From: Burkholderiales bacterium
GTDB lineage: Bacteria; Pseudomonadota; Gammaproteobacteria; Burkholderiales; Burkholderiaceae_C
NCBI GenBank assembly: GCA_016185015.1
Contig: JACPOI010000050.1
Span: 1-64,000 of the forward strand
Reading direction: 5' to 3'
Length of the DNA stretch: 64,000 nucleotides
Made by a program: the position numbers and the translations under genes. Positions 6,265-13,595 of the stretch are shown one piece after another. How positions within the stretch are numbered: position 1 is the first letter of the stretch; every line of letters starts with the position of its first letter. Below the pieces are notes generated by a model. That model saw only the letters and a list, made by a program, of their open reading frames with translations. It was not told where the DNA came from and made no database searches.

Positions 6265-7122
6265 ATGGCGGACTCCATCTCATCTTTGCGCTGGGGACGG
6301 CAGAGAAATACGACTCGGATGGTCAAGGTCGGGCCGTCCGAAATCGATCTAGCCTTGCTTTTACAAAACAGATGCTGGCGGATGCGAGCCAACTTCTGGA
6401 AAAGCTTGAGAGCGGCACATCGGTGGAGCTCGGGATTTCTGTCCCATCGGTGGTTCTGCGTCTGCTTGCAGAGGTTGGCGGTGGCGAATGGCATTGCAGG
6501 ATTGCCGGCTTTGAAGTCTTGGCGTGGGAAGAGTCGTTTCGCCGTCCTCGACTCTGACGATACGATTGCATTGGCCAATTGGTTTGGAGCAGAGCCGCGA
6601 CGACTTTCTCAGGCGCTAGGGGAGCTGTCTCTAAAAGGGGCAAGCTCTGGATATCGCTTCGGTGGAGCTCCGCTTGATCGGAGCTACTTTGTGAATCGGG
6701 CGTACCCACGGGTATGTCCTGAGTGCCTTGAAGAGTCCCACGTCTGTATGCAGTCATGGGAGGTATCAGTAACCGCCGCCTGTCATCGGCACAAGACGGC
6801 ACTTATTGACCACTGCATTGCTTGCAATCGTCGGCTCACATGGAACCGGCCTGCTATAGATGCGTGTAAGTGTGGCCAGGTGCTCAGAGCGAAGTTCGAG
6901 CAGCATGAGGATCTTTGCGAGGTACTGCTCAGTACCGGTGATGCCCGATTGGTCGAGAGCGCGACCGTTGACAACTCCGTCAATCGCCTGTGGGGTGAAG
7001 TGAACGGAAAAGGGAAGAATATGCTGGGACAACTCCTGATGGAGTTGAGAGACCAGCTGCGTCTAGAAGAGGGAATGGAGCCTAAGAAGCGAAGCCGCTC
7101 ACGTGAGCGATTGGCAGCATAG
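6265..7122 (+). CDS. TniQ/TnsD-like target-selection protein, N-terminus uncertain
   Basis: The C-terminal two thirds match TniQ-family zinc proteins that choose the target site in Tn7/Tn5053-like elements. RLAVANGIAGLPAL fits the N-terminal SW-x-RLA-x-ANG block. The zinc region has CPECLEESHVCMQSWEVS, CHRHKTALIDHC and CNRRLTW, with CKCG. Before the RLA block (upstream of about 6455) this frame reads RWSSGFLSHRWFCVC, unlike the family, while another frame is open from 6216 to 6557. The start has therefore probably been replaced or frameshifted. No TnsC ATPase gene remains between tnsB and this gene. Probably a remnant. Confidence 0.6.
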   Translation: MADSISSLRWGRQRNTTRMVKVGPSEIDLALLLQNRCWRMRANFWKSLRAAHRWSSGFLSHRWFCVCLQRLAVANGIAGLPALKSWRGKSRFAVLDSDDTIALANWFGAEPRRLSQALGELSLKGASSGYRFGGAPLDRSYFVNRAYPRVCPECLEESHVCMQSWEVSVTAACHRHKTALIDHCIACNRRLTWNRPAIDACKCGQVLRAKFEQHEDLCEVLLSTGDARLVESATVDNSVNRLWGEVNGKGKNMLGQLLMELRDQLRLEEGMEPKKRSRSRERLAA

Positions 7123-7141
7123 AGAACGCAGCTGCATCACG

Positions 7142-8896
7142 TCAGAGTGAAGACGTGGCCTTGGGTAACCCAAGCCCATCACCAAGAAGCTCGTAATCGT
7201 TGCCACTGCACTCGCCTCTGTCGCCCAGGCGGAGTACAGCGTCTGGATCGTCAATGCCGAACTTAAAGCGCAAGGCTTCCACGACGGCCAACTTGCTGAT
7301 GCCATCTAAGACCAGATCAACTGAATGTGCCGAGCGATATGCCCGGAGCCCCCCGATCTTCTCGGCAACCAATTCACACAGCTCCGCAATCAGCTCCGTC
7401 GATTGGGCTTGACTTTCTCGAACCGTGAGTTGACCAAATCGCGGACTGAGAGAGATTCGCCCGTTACCTGTCAGCCCGAGTGACTCCAATTCGTTTTGTG
7501 CGGCAGAAATCTTTGGATCGATCGTCTCTAATTCCGGGTAGTCCTCTTTGAGGGAAAGTACGACGGAGCCGGAATACATGCCCAACAAGACTCTGCCCCA
7601 ATATTTCTCCGGGACTTTCTTTCGAAGATCGTTGTATATGGATTTGCCGCGCCCGCTCGCGAAGGCCAGGACAATTCCTTGATCCAAAAGAGTAAGAACA
7701 AGAGGTTGGAGCGACGGGTCTAGGCCGTCTTTGCGCTTCCTGGTTTCGCAGAGCGTTCCATCAAAGTCCATGACCACGGCACGAAACCTTGCGCGCCTTA
7801 GGCGCTCAATGAAGCTGGCGCCAGCCTGCCTTGCGCCATCATGCCCAAGTACGGGTTCTAGGCTGGCGACTTTACGGTTGTGCCGAGACTCATCGTGGGA
7901 GAAGTACTGGCGCGGGTTGATGAAGTGGATCCGCTTGGCAAATTCAGGAACCACCGGAGAGCCGGGGTCCTGACGCAATACCTTTGATGCCGACTCCATC
8001 ATGATCATGCCATTGAGAACGCCGCATATGGAAGCCATTTCAAAGCTCTCGGGCAATTGGCACTCAGTGACAGGGACGTATTCGGGGATGAGTCTGCGTG
8101 TCGCGGCCCAGAGCTCAGTCTCTGCGGGCGATACGAACGAAAGAACAGGAAAGGGCGACTTCTGGTCGACCAGTTGGATGTGCCGCCCGTGTGCGAACTG
8201 ACGGAAATCAGTAATCTGCGCAAAGCCAAATCCAGCCTCTGAGACCTTGGATTCAAGATCAATTGCACCCGTCTGGCCTTGGTTCCCATACAAGACCAGA
8301 ACTTTCCGTGCTGCGGCGATTTGCTCGCCGGCCTGGCTGAGCAAGAACGACGTGCGACTAGCCTTGAACCAGGCACGAAGCAGTAGTGGATCGAGACTCT
8401 CGCTGCCTTGAAGCCTAAAGGCGACAAGCAGTGCGGCTATAAGGCTGTTCGTTGCCAGATAGCCATCCTTCCCCCAAGGGGCTTGGAGTGCCGTAGTTAC
8501 GGCTTTCCCGGCAAGCAAACTCAGTAGAGGGGACGTTTCGCTAAACGTTAGGGCCTCGACACCTGCTGCCCAGTCCAAGGCGCAGCGGGCGGCAAGAAGA
8601 ATGTCGCTGTTCTTCCCTTCGGCTGAGACAAGTAAGACACGATGGGAAGGAAGATTCTTCCCACGTAGGGCGTACTGCATGGGTGTCCATGCGAAGCCGA
8701 TACCGATCTTTTTGAGCGTGTAGTTTGTTGCGATTGCGTGTGCAACCGTAAACGACCCGCCAGAACCGAGGACGACAAATATGGAGGATCCCGAGCCAGA
8801 TCTGGTGGCTGAGCTTTTCTCATGAAGTGGTACCTGAGAAGCCCATTCGATCGTGTTCGGAATGTCGTCTAATTCATTTGAGTAAACGCGCCCCAT
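7142..8896 (-). CDS. Two-SIS-domain phosphosugar protein fused to a HAD phosphatase
   Basis: A 584-residue fusion. Residues about 20-330 hold two SIS (sugar isomerase) domains arranged as in the GlmS isomerase half: VVLGSGGSF at 41-49, VSAEGKNSD at 90-98, then a second domain with LYGNQGQTGAIDLESK and FAHGRHI. Residues about 365-584 are a Cof-like HAD hydrolase with VVMDFDGT (D377, D379), FASGRG (S414), K535 and LGDRGECSGND (D559, N566, D567), so all four HAD motifs are present. SIS-HAD fusion suggests phosphosugar recognition coupled to dephosphorylation. It converges on tniQ and sits just inside the transposon terminus, so it is probably cargo. Substrate unknown. Confidence 0.8.
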   Translation of the reverse strand: MGRVYSNELDDIPNTIEWASQVPLHEKSSATRSGSGSSIFVVLGSGGSFTVAHAIATNYTLKKIGIGFAWTPMQYALRGKNLPSHRVLLVSAEGKNSDILLAARCALDWAAGVEALTFSETSPLLSLLAGKAVTTALQAPWGKDGYLATNSLIAALLVAFRLQGSESLDPLLLRAWFKASRTSFLLSQAGEQIAAARKVLVLYGNQGQTGAIDLESKVSEAGFGFAQITDFRQFAHGRHIQLVDQKSPFPVLSFVSPAETELWAATRRLIPEYVPVTECQLPESFEMASICGVLNGMIMMESASKVLRQDPGSPVVPEFAKRIHFINPRQYFSHDESRHNRKVASLEPVLGHDGARQAGASFIERLRRARFRAVVMDFDGTLCETRKRKDGLDPSLQPLVLTLLDQGIVLAFASGRGKSIYNDLRKKVPEKYWGRVLLGMYSGSVVLSLKEDYPELETIDPKISAAQNELESLGLTGNGRISLSPRFGQLTVRESQAQSTELIAELCELVAEKIGGLRAYRSAHSVDLVLDGISKLAVVEALRFKFGIDDPDAVLRLGDRGECSGNDYELLGDGLGLPKATSSL

Positions 8897-9349
8897 TGCC
8901 TGCCCTGAGAAGCGTGTGGCTTGAATCGCTCACACGAGATTAATTATGTTTTTCACATAATACGGCGATCCATTCCACGTGGATCCCCGCGTAATCCATA
9001 CCTCTCCCGCATCCTCTGGCCGGGCTTGCGCATTCCTCAGGCTGTGATAACTTTGATACCGAAGTAGGCGTCGCGTCCATGCGACACCCTAGGGTTGCAG
9101 AGAAAAGGGCAAAGATTAGCGACGCGTTTTCCTAAAAGGGCAATGATTAAAGTCGTATGAAGGCAAAAATCATTGTCGCGTCACAGATTTCCCCCAATAA
9201 AATCAAAGACTTACGACCCTGCGCAGGCAAGAATCAGCTATGTTCCACAGTTGCGCGCAGGAAACAGCTTGGAGGGAATTGTTCACACCGCCCGGAGCTC
9301 TCGGGCCGGGCTGACCGGGGTGTGTCGGGGCCTGACCCATAATCAAGCG
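8897..9349. other. Intergenic region with transposon terminus and operon leader
   Basis: These 453 bases contain no convincing gene. The left part is AT-rich and must hold the promoter of the leftward SIS-HAD gene (for example near TAATTATG at 8940-8947). Positions 9107-9185 hold the transposon end. From 9186 to 9349 lies the leader of the cyclase operon, with a GC-rich inverted stretch around 9290-9312 and CATAAT just before the ATG. Confidence 0.55.
9107..9185. mobile_element. Tn7-like transposon end with three TnsB-type repeats
   Basis: Three related 20-bp units lie in direct order: GGGCAAAGATTAGCGACGCG (9107-9126), GGGCAATGATTAAAGTCGTA (9138-9157) and AGGCAAAAATCATTGTCGCG (9161-9180), the last followed by TCACA (9181-9185). 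Read inward from 9185 the terminus is TGTGACGCGACAATG, starting with the TGT of Tn7/Tn5053-family ends. Spaced repeats inside a terminus are the hallmark of TnsB-binding sites. With tnsA, a tnsB remnant and tniQ to the left, this marks the element's outer boundary. The partner end was not found in the window. Confidence 0.75.
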
Positions 9350-11140
9350 ATGCTCCGGCAACAACGCGAGATCTTCGTCGGTTTCCTTCTTCTCTGTGTC
9401 CTCGTGCTCGGATTGATGGGCACTCAAGCCTTGCGGCGGGCGGACCAGGCGCTTTACGACGAACAGTCACGCTGGTTGCGTGCGCTAGCGCCAGGCGCCT
9501 TGCCGCAGGATGTAGTGGTGATCGGCCTGGACGAGCTGGCCTACGAGTCCATTCCAGAGCCCTACGCCCTCTGGCACCGTTATCTGGGGGAGCTGTTCAC
9601 CGGCCTGGCCGCTGCCCGCCCCGCTGTTGTGGGGGTCGCGGCTCCGCTGCCGGTCCGTTCCTACGATTTCCTGATCAAGGGGGTTGATGCCCCCCTGCTG
9701 GAAGGCGTGCGCAAGCTGCGGGCCACGACGCCCCTGGTGCTGGGCCAGCCCATGGGCCTGGAGCGGCATCTGCGGCCGATCGCCCCCGAATTGCTGCAGG
9801 CCGCCGGCGACCAGGCCCTGAGTTCGCTGGTCTTGTGCGAAGACCGCGACGGCATCGTGCGCCGCATCAACCAGCGCCGCTGTATTGACGAGGACCGCAA
9901 CCCCTCGCTGGCCGACCTGATGGCCAAGGTGATGGGGCGTGAGAGTTCGGCCCGCGGCCTGATCGACTACACGGTCGGGGGACCAATCGAATACACCTCG
10001 CTGCAGACGGTGCTCGGCTGGCTGCGCCAGGGGCAGGCGGCAGAATTGGAGAAGCTGGTCCGGGGGCGGGTGGTGGTGGTGGCCAGTCTGCTGCCCAGTG
10101 AAACCCGCTATCGGCTGCCGGTCCCTCTGGCCGCCTGGGATCCGGAAAATCGCAGTGGCCCGGCCGCCCTGGTGCACGTGCAGGCCCTGCGTTCATTGCT
10201 GGGGCGTGGTTGGGTCGATCCGGTGGAGACGACACTGTCCTGGCCCCTGGCACTGGCCATGGCCTTGCTCTGGTTCGGTCGCAATGGCTGGAACAAGACA
10301 TTGGCCCTGCTTCTTGTGGGCGTGGTGATCACGGGAATTTCTGTGGTGGGCCTGTGGCGTGGCTGGTACCTGCCCCTGGGCAGCCTCTTGGGCGCGGCGC
10401 TGCTCGCTTTCCTGGCTCGCCTGGCCTGGGAGTCCGCCCGGCATTACCGCGAAAAGCAGCTGCTGCGCACGGCCTTTGCCGGCCATGTCAGTCCGCAGGT
10501 GATGCGCGCCATTCTGCGTGGCAATCTGCAGCCTGAGACGACCGGCCAGCGTTGCCGGGTCACCATCCTTTTTGCCGATATCCGCGGGTTCACGGCGCGT
10601 AGCGAGCAGAGTTCGCCGGAGGATCTGATCGAGCTGCTCAACGCGTATTACGCAGAAATGGGTGCGGCCATCCACGGACATGGTGGCGCCATCGACAAAT
10701 TCATCGGTGATGGCCTCATGGCCACATTCGGTGTACCGCAGCCACTGGACGCGCCTGAGCGCAATGCGCTGGAGGCCGCCCAGGACATGCTGGTGCGCCT
10801 GAGCCGGCTCAACGGGGAACTGAGGGCTCAGGGCCATGCGCCTCTGGAGATCGGTATCGGCGTCCACGTGGGCGAGGTGGTGGCGGGTTACGTGGGCACG
10901 CGGCAGCGGCGCGATTTCACGGTGATCGGTGACCCGGTCAACACCGCCTCGCAGCTGGAGTACATGAGCAAGACGTTGGGCTACCCCGTGATCTGTTCGC
11001 ACGAGGTGGCGCTGGCCGTGGGCCAGACCGGTGGCCTGGTCGACCTGGGCGCGCAGGCCATCAAGGGTCACACGGACGTGCATGTCTGGGGCTGGAATCC
11101 GCCCCTGAGCCAGCGTGTGGAGGCGGAAGCTACCGCATGA
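9350..11140 (+). CDS. CHASE2 sensor - class III adenylate/guanylate cyclase
   Basis: A 596-residue membrane protein. An N-terminal transmembrane helix (FVGFLLLCVLVLGLMG) precedes a periplasmic CHASE2 domain (VVVIGLDELAYESIPEP... about residues 40-280), followed by transmembrane helices and a class III cyclase domain (about 400-590). The two metal aspartates are D410 (FADIRGF) and D454 (DKFIGDGL, with K450), and DFTVIGDPVNTASQLE is intact, so activity is expected, more likely on ATP. ATG 9350 was chosen because an earlier in-frame start at 9173 lies within the transposon end. Its stop overlaps the next start by 4 bp. First gene of an eight-gene coupled operon. Confidence 0.9.
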   Translation: MLRQQREIFVGFLLLCVLVLGLMGTQALRRADQALYDEQSRWLRALAPGALPQDVVVIGLDELAYESIPEPYALWHRYLGELFTGLAAARPAVVGVAAPLPVRSYDFLIKGVDAPLLEGVRKLRATTPLVLGQPMGLERHLRPIAPELLQAAGDQALSSLVLCEDRDGIVRRINQRRCIDEDRNPSLADLMAKVMGRESSARGLIDYTVGGPIEYTSLQTVLGWLRQGQAAELEKLVRGRVVVVASLLPSETRYRLPVPLAAWDPENRSGPAALVHVQALRSLLGRGWVDPVETTLSWPLALAMALLWFGRNGWNKTLALLLVGVVITGISVVGLWRGWYLPLGSLLGAALLAFLARLAWESARHYREKQLLRTAFAGHVSPQVMRAILRGNLQPETTGQRCRVTILFADIRGFTARSEQSSPEDLIELLNAYYAEMGAAIHGHGGAIDKFIGDGLMATFGVPQPLDAPERNALEAAQDMLVRLSRLNGELRAQGHAPLEIGIGVHVGEVVAGYVGTRQRRDFTVIGDPVNTASQLEYMSKTLGYPVICSHEVALAVGQTGGLVDLGAQAIKGHTDVHVWGWNPPLSQRVEAEATA

Positions 11141-11889
11141 ATGCGCTGGTGACCGGCCGCCTGTACGGCTATGCCCTCATGACCTGGCTGGCTCTGACCC
11201 GCTGGTCGCGGCTGGGCGAGCCGCAACTGCGTTACCAGCTCTACCGGCAGGTCCATGCAACCGGCATCGCTGCCTTGCCCGTGACGGGCGCGCTGGCCGC
11301 GCTGACGGGGGCGGCGGCCGTGACCCAGCTGACCGCCCTGGCCGGGCAGAACAGCGATCTCGCGCAGTCCTGGCTGTTCTACGGCCTGTTCTTCGAACTG
11401 GCGCCGCTGCTGTCGGGGCTGGTGCTGGTGGCGCGCAGCAGTGCAGCCATGGCCTCGGAGCTGGCAGTCATGAACCAGCATGACGAATACCAGGCGCTGC
11501 GGCGCATGGGCATACCACCGGCGGACTATCTGCTGCTGCCTCGCATTCTTGGGCTGGCGCTGGGGCTGCCCGTTGTCACCATCTTCTTCCAGATCGTGGC
11601 GGTGGTCAGCGGCTGGCTGGCCGTGTCCCTGCTGCAGGGACTGCCCCTGGCGCAGGTGACCGGGCACTTCCTGGAACTGGCCGATCCCTGGCTGACGCTG
11701 CTCAGTCTGCTCAAGAGCGCGGTCATGGGGCTGCTGATCGGCGTGATCGCCTGCCACCATGGCAGCAGTGCCGGGCGTTCCTCGCGCGATCTGTCGGGCA
11801 TGTCGATCCATGCCGTGGGCAATGGCATGGTGGCGGTGTTCCTGGTGGACGTGATGGTGGCCTTGCTGGTGTACTGGATCAAACGATGA
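11137..11889 (+). CDS. MlaE-like ABC lipid transporter permease
   Basis: A 250-residue inner-membrane permease of the MlaE family, the membrane part of MCE lipid transporters. Typical features are YRQVHATGIAALPVTGALA, FELAPLLSGLVLVARSSAAM and ELAVMNQHDEYQALRRMGI, followed by PPADYLLLPRILGLALGLPVV; the last blocks correspond to the coupling-helix region. It overlaps the cyclase and the following CHASE2 gene by 4 bp each. Its would-be ATPase (15292-15921) and MCE partner (15909-16850) are encoded further along the same operon, separated by the CHASE2 and caspase genes. It is divergent in sequence from the canonical MlaE at 62771-63553. Confidence 0.88.
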   Translation: MNALVTGRLYGYALMTWLALTRWSRLGEPQLRYQLYRQVHATGIAALPVTGALAALTGAAAVTQLTALAGQNSDLAQSWLFYGLFFELAPLLSGLVLVARSSAAMASELAVMNQHDEYQALRRMGIPPADYLLLPRILGLALGLPVVTIFFQIVAVVSGWLAVSLLQGLPLAQVTGHFLELADPWLTLLSLLKSAVMGLLIGVIACHHGSSAGRSSRDLSGMSIHAVGNGMVAVFLVDVMVALLVYWIKR

Positions 11890-13595
11890 GCACGGTGTTG
11901 ATGTCCTGGATCAAAGGCCGGCAAGCCGCCGTCGTCTCCCTGGTGCGGCGGCTCGGCGCGCGTGCCTACCTGGTTTTCGCCCTGGTGTTCACCACGCTCA
12001 TCGTGGCCGACCTGGGCCTGCTCAATATGGTGGCGGCCGCCGACACCAAACTCTTCGATACGCTGATCTCGCGCCGCCTGCTCGTGCCCAAGCCTGACGC
12101 GGACATCGTCATCCTGGATATCGACGAGGCCAGCCTGGCCGGCATGGCCAAAGAGCAGGGTCGCTGGCCCTGGCCGAATCGTGTCCTGGGTGAAATGGTG
12201 CGGGGGCTGGAAGCACAGCAGCCGCGCGCCATCGTCTTCGACATACTGTTCTCCGACCCGGACGTGCAGCGACCCGAGAGCGATGCAGCCTTCAATGCCG
12301 ACATCGCCCGTTCGGCCACGACCTTCTTTCCCATGCTGCGACTGGACCCGCAGAATGATCGCCTGAGCCGTATCCCGGTGGGAGCGCTCCCAGGGGCACG
12401 GGCCTTGCAGCCGGACGCAGACGCGAACACGCCGATCGCCATCATCCTGCCCAAGGTGCCGGCGGCGCTGGACAACGGGCGCCTGGGCACGCACCAGGTG
12501 ACACCCGATGCCGACGGCATCATCCGTCGCTACCCGACCTGGATCGAGCATGCGGGCTGGCGCATTCCCTCGATGCCGCAGCGCATTGCCGAGGAGTTCA
12601 GTTACCCCGGGGCCGATCAGCCCGAAACGCTGCTGAACTGGCGTGGCAAACCCTTCACCTACCCCTACGTCTCCTTTGTCGACGTCTACCGTGACCTGAA
12701 GGCTGAGAAGAAGCAACGACCGGCCGACGAGTTCAAGGGCAAGATCGTCATCATCGGCTCCACGGCGCCCAGCCTGTTCGACATCAAGGGCACGCCGATG
12801 GCGCACATCCATCCGGGTGTAGAGATCATGGCCACGGCCATCGACAACTTCAAGAACGGGGACTACCTGCGCGAGCGGCCCAAGTGGGTGATGAAGCTCG
12901 CGGCCCTGCTGCTGATCTGGGGCATGGCGATTGCCCTCTACCGCCAGACCCGCATCGAGGTGTTCGACACGGTGTTCGGCGCCCTGCAGGGCGGGCTGGT
13001 GGTATTGGCTTTCGCCGTGGTCAATCTGACGGACTGGTACCTCGACGCCTCGGCGCCGTTGTCGCTGGGGCTTTCGTACTTCGCGCTCTCGCGTGTCTAC
13101 TACGGCTTGTCGAAGAACTGGCTGGCCAACAGCCGTGTGCAGGACATGGAGCGCCAGGCCCAGGGCCAGCGCCTGCTGGCGGTGCTGGCCTTGCGCCTGG
13201 AGGGCGCAACGGCGTCGCAGCGCCGCCGTCTCAAGGGGGACCTGGACCATCTGGTGGCGCGTTCGCGGCACGAAGCGGGACGCATCGTTGACCTGATCGA
13301 GGACCCGGGTTTCGTGCAGAAAGTTTTTTCGGACGTGATGCTGGTCTACTGGCTGCTCGAGGACCCTGCTGACAACTGGCAGGAAGATGCTGTGATGATC
13401 GAGCAAGGCCTGATGCATACGCGCGCTCAAGATGTGGCGGCAGGCCACTTGCGTTTCGCGCGCCGCCATGCACTGATTCGTTGGGAAACGACAAACGGAT
13501 GGACAGCTTCTGCCTTTGCCACTATTCTGGCTGCGATGAACGACACCGTCAGCGTGGCCGCTTCACCTCCCACTGATCAGGAAAACCACCGATGA
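11886..13595 (+). CDS. CHASE2-domain membrane protein without cyclase output
   Basis: A 569-residue protein. After one transmembrane helix (about 25-50) comes a full CHASE2 domain: DADIVILDIDEASLAGMAKE, then GRWPWPNRVLGEMV, IVFDILFSDPD, and later FKGKIVIIGSTAPSLFDIKG and PMAHIHPGVEIMATAIDNF. Three more hydrophobic segments follow at about 335-410. The C-terminal 150 residues are helical (MERQAQGQRLLAVLALRLEG...) and lack cyclase, kinase or GGDEF motifs. It overlaps both neighbours by 4 bp. It may sense the same periplasmic signal as the CHASE2-cyclase, or pair with it, and pass it on by protein contact (inference). Confidence 0.85.
   Translation: MSTVLMSWIKGRQAAVVSLVRRLGARAYLVFALVFTTLIVADLGLLNMVAAADTKLFDTLISRRLLVPKPDADIVILDIDEASLAGMAKEQGRWPWPNRVLGEMVRGLEAQQPRAIVFDILFSDPDVQRPESDAAFNADIARSATTFFPMLRLDPQNDRLSRIPVGALPGARALQPDADANTPIAIILPKVPAALDNGRLGTHQVTPDADGIIRRYPTWIEHAGWRIPSMPQRIAEEFSYPGADQPETLLNWRGKPFTYPYVSFVDVYRDLKAEKKQRPADEFKGKIVIIGSTAPSLFDIKGTPMAHIHPGVEIMATAIDNFKNGDYLRERPKWVMKLAALLLIWGMAIALYRQTRIEVFDTVFGALQGGLVVLAFAVVNLTDWYLDASAPLSLGLSYFALSRVYYGLSKNWLANSRVQDMERQAQGQRLLAVLALRLEGATASQRRRLKGDLDHLVARSRHEAGRIVDLIEDPGFVQKVFSDVMLVYWLLEDPADNWQEDAVMIEQGLMHTRAQDVAAGHLRFARRHALIRWETTNGWTASAFATILAAMNDTVSVAASPPTDQENHR

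Noticed and set aside
6216-6557. Plus-strand 113-codon frame overlapping the start of tniQ
   Set aside because: It is open and partly helical (MLADASQLLEKLESG), but I could not link it to a family and it overlaps the TniQ-like block in another frame. It may be a remnant, and the evidence is too weak to list as a gene.
9173-9349. Upstream start (position 9173) for the CHASE2-cyclase
   Set aside because: It would begin within the transposon terminus and adds 59 residues unlike the family, so ATG 9350 was used.
11526-13469. 647-codon minus-strand frame opposite the MlaE-like and CHASE2 genes
   Set aside because: His/Gln/Arg-rich antisense with no motif, while both plus-strand genes have recognisable domains and coupled starts.
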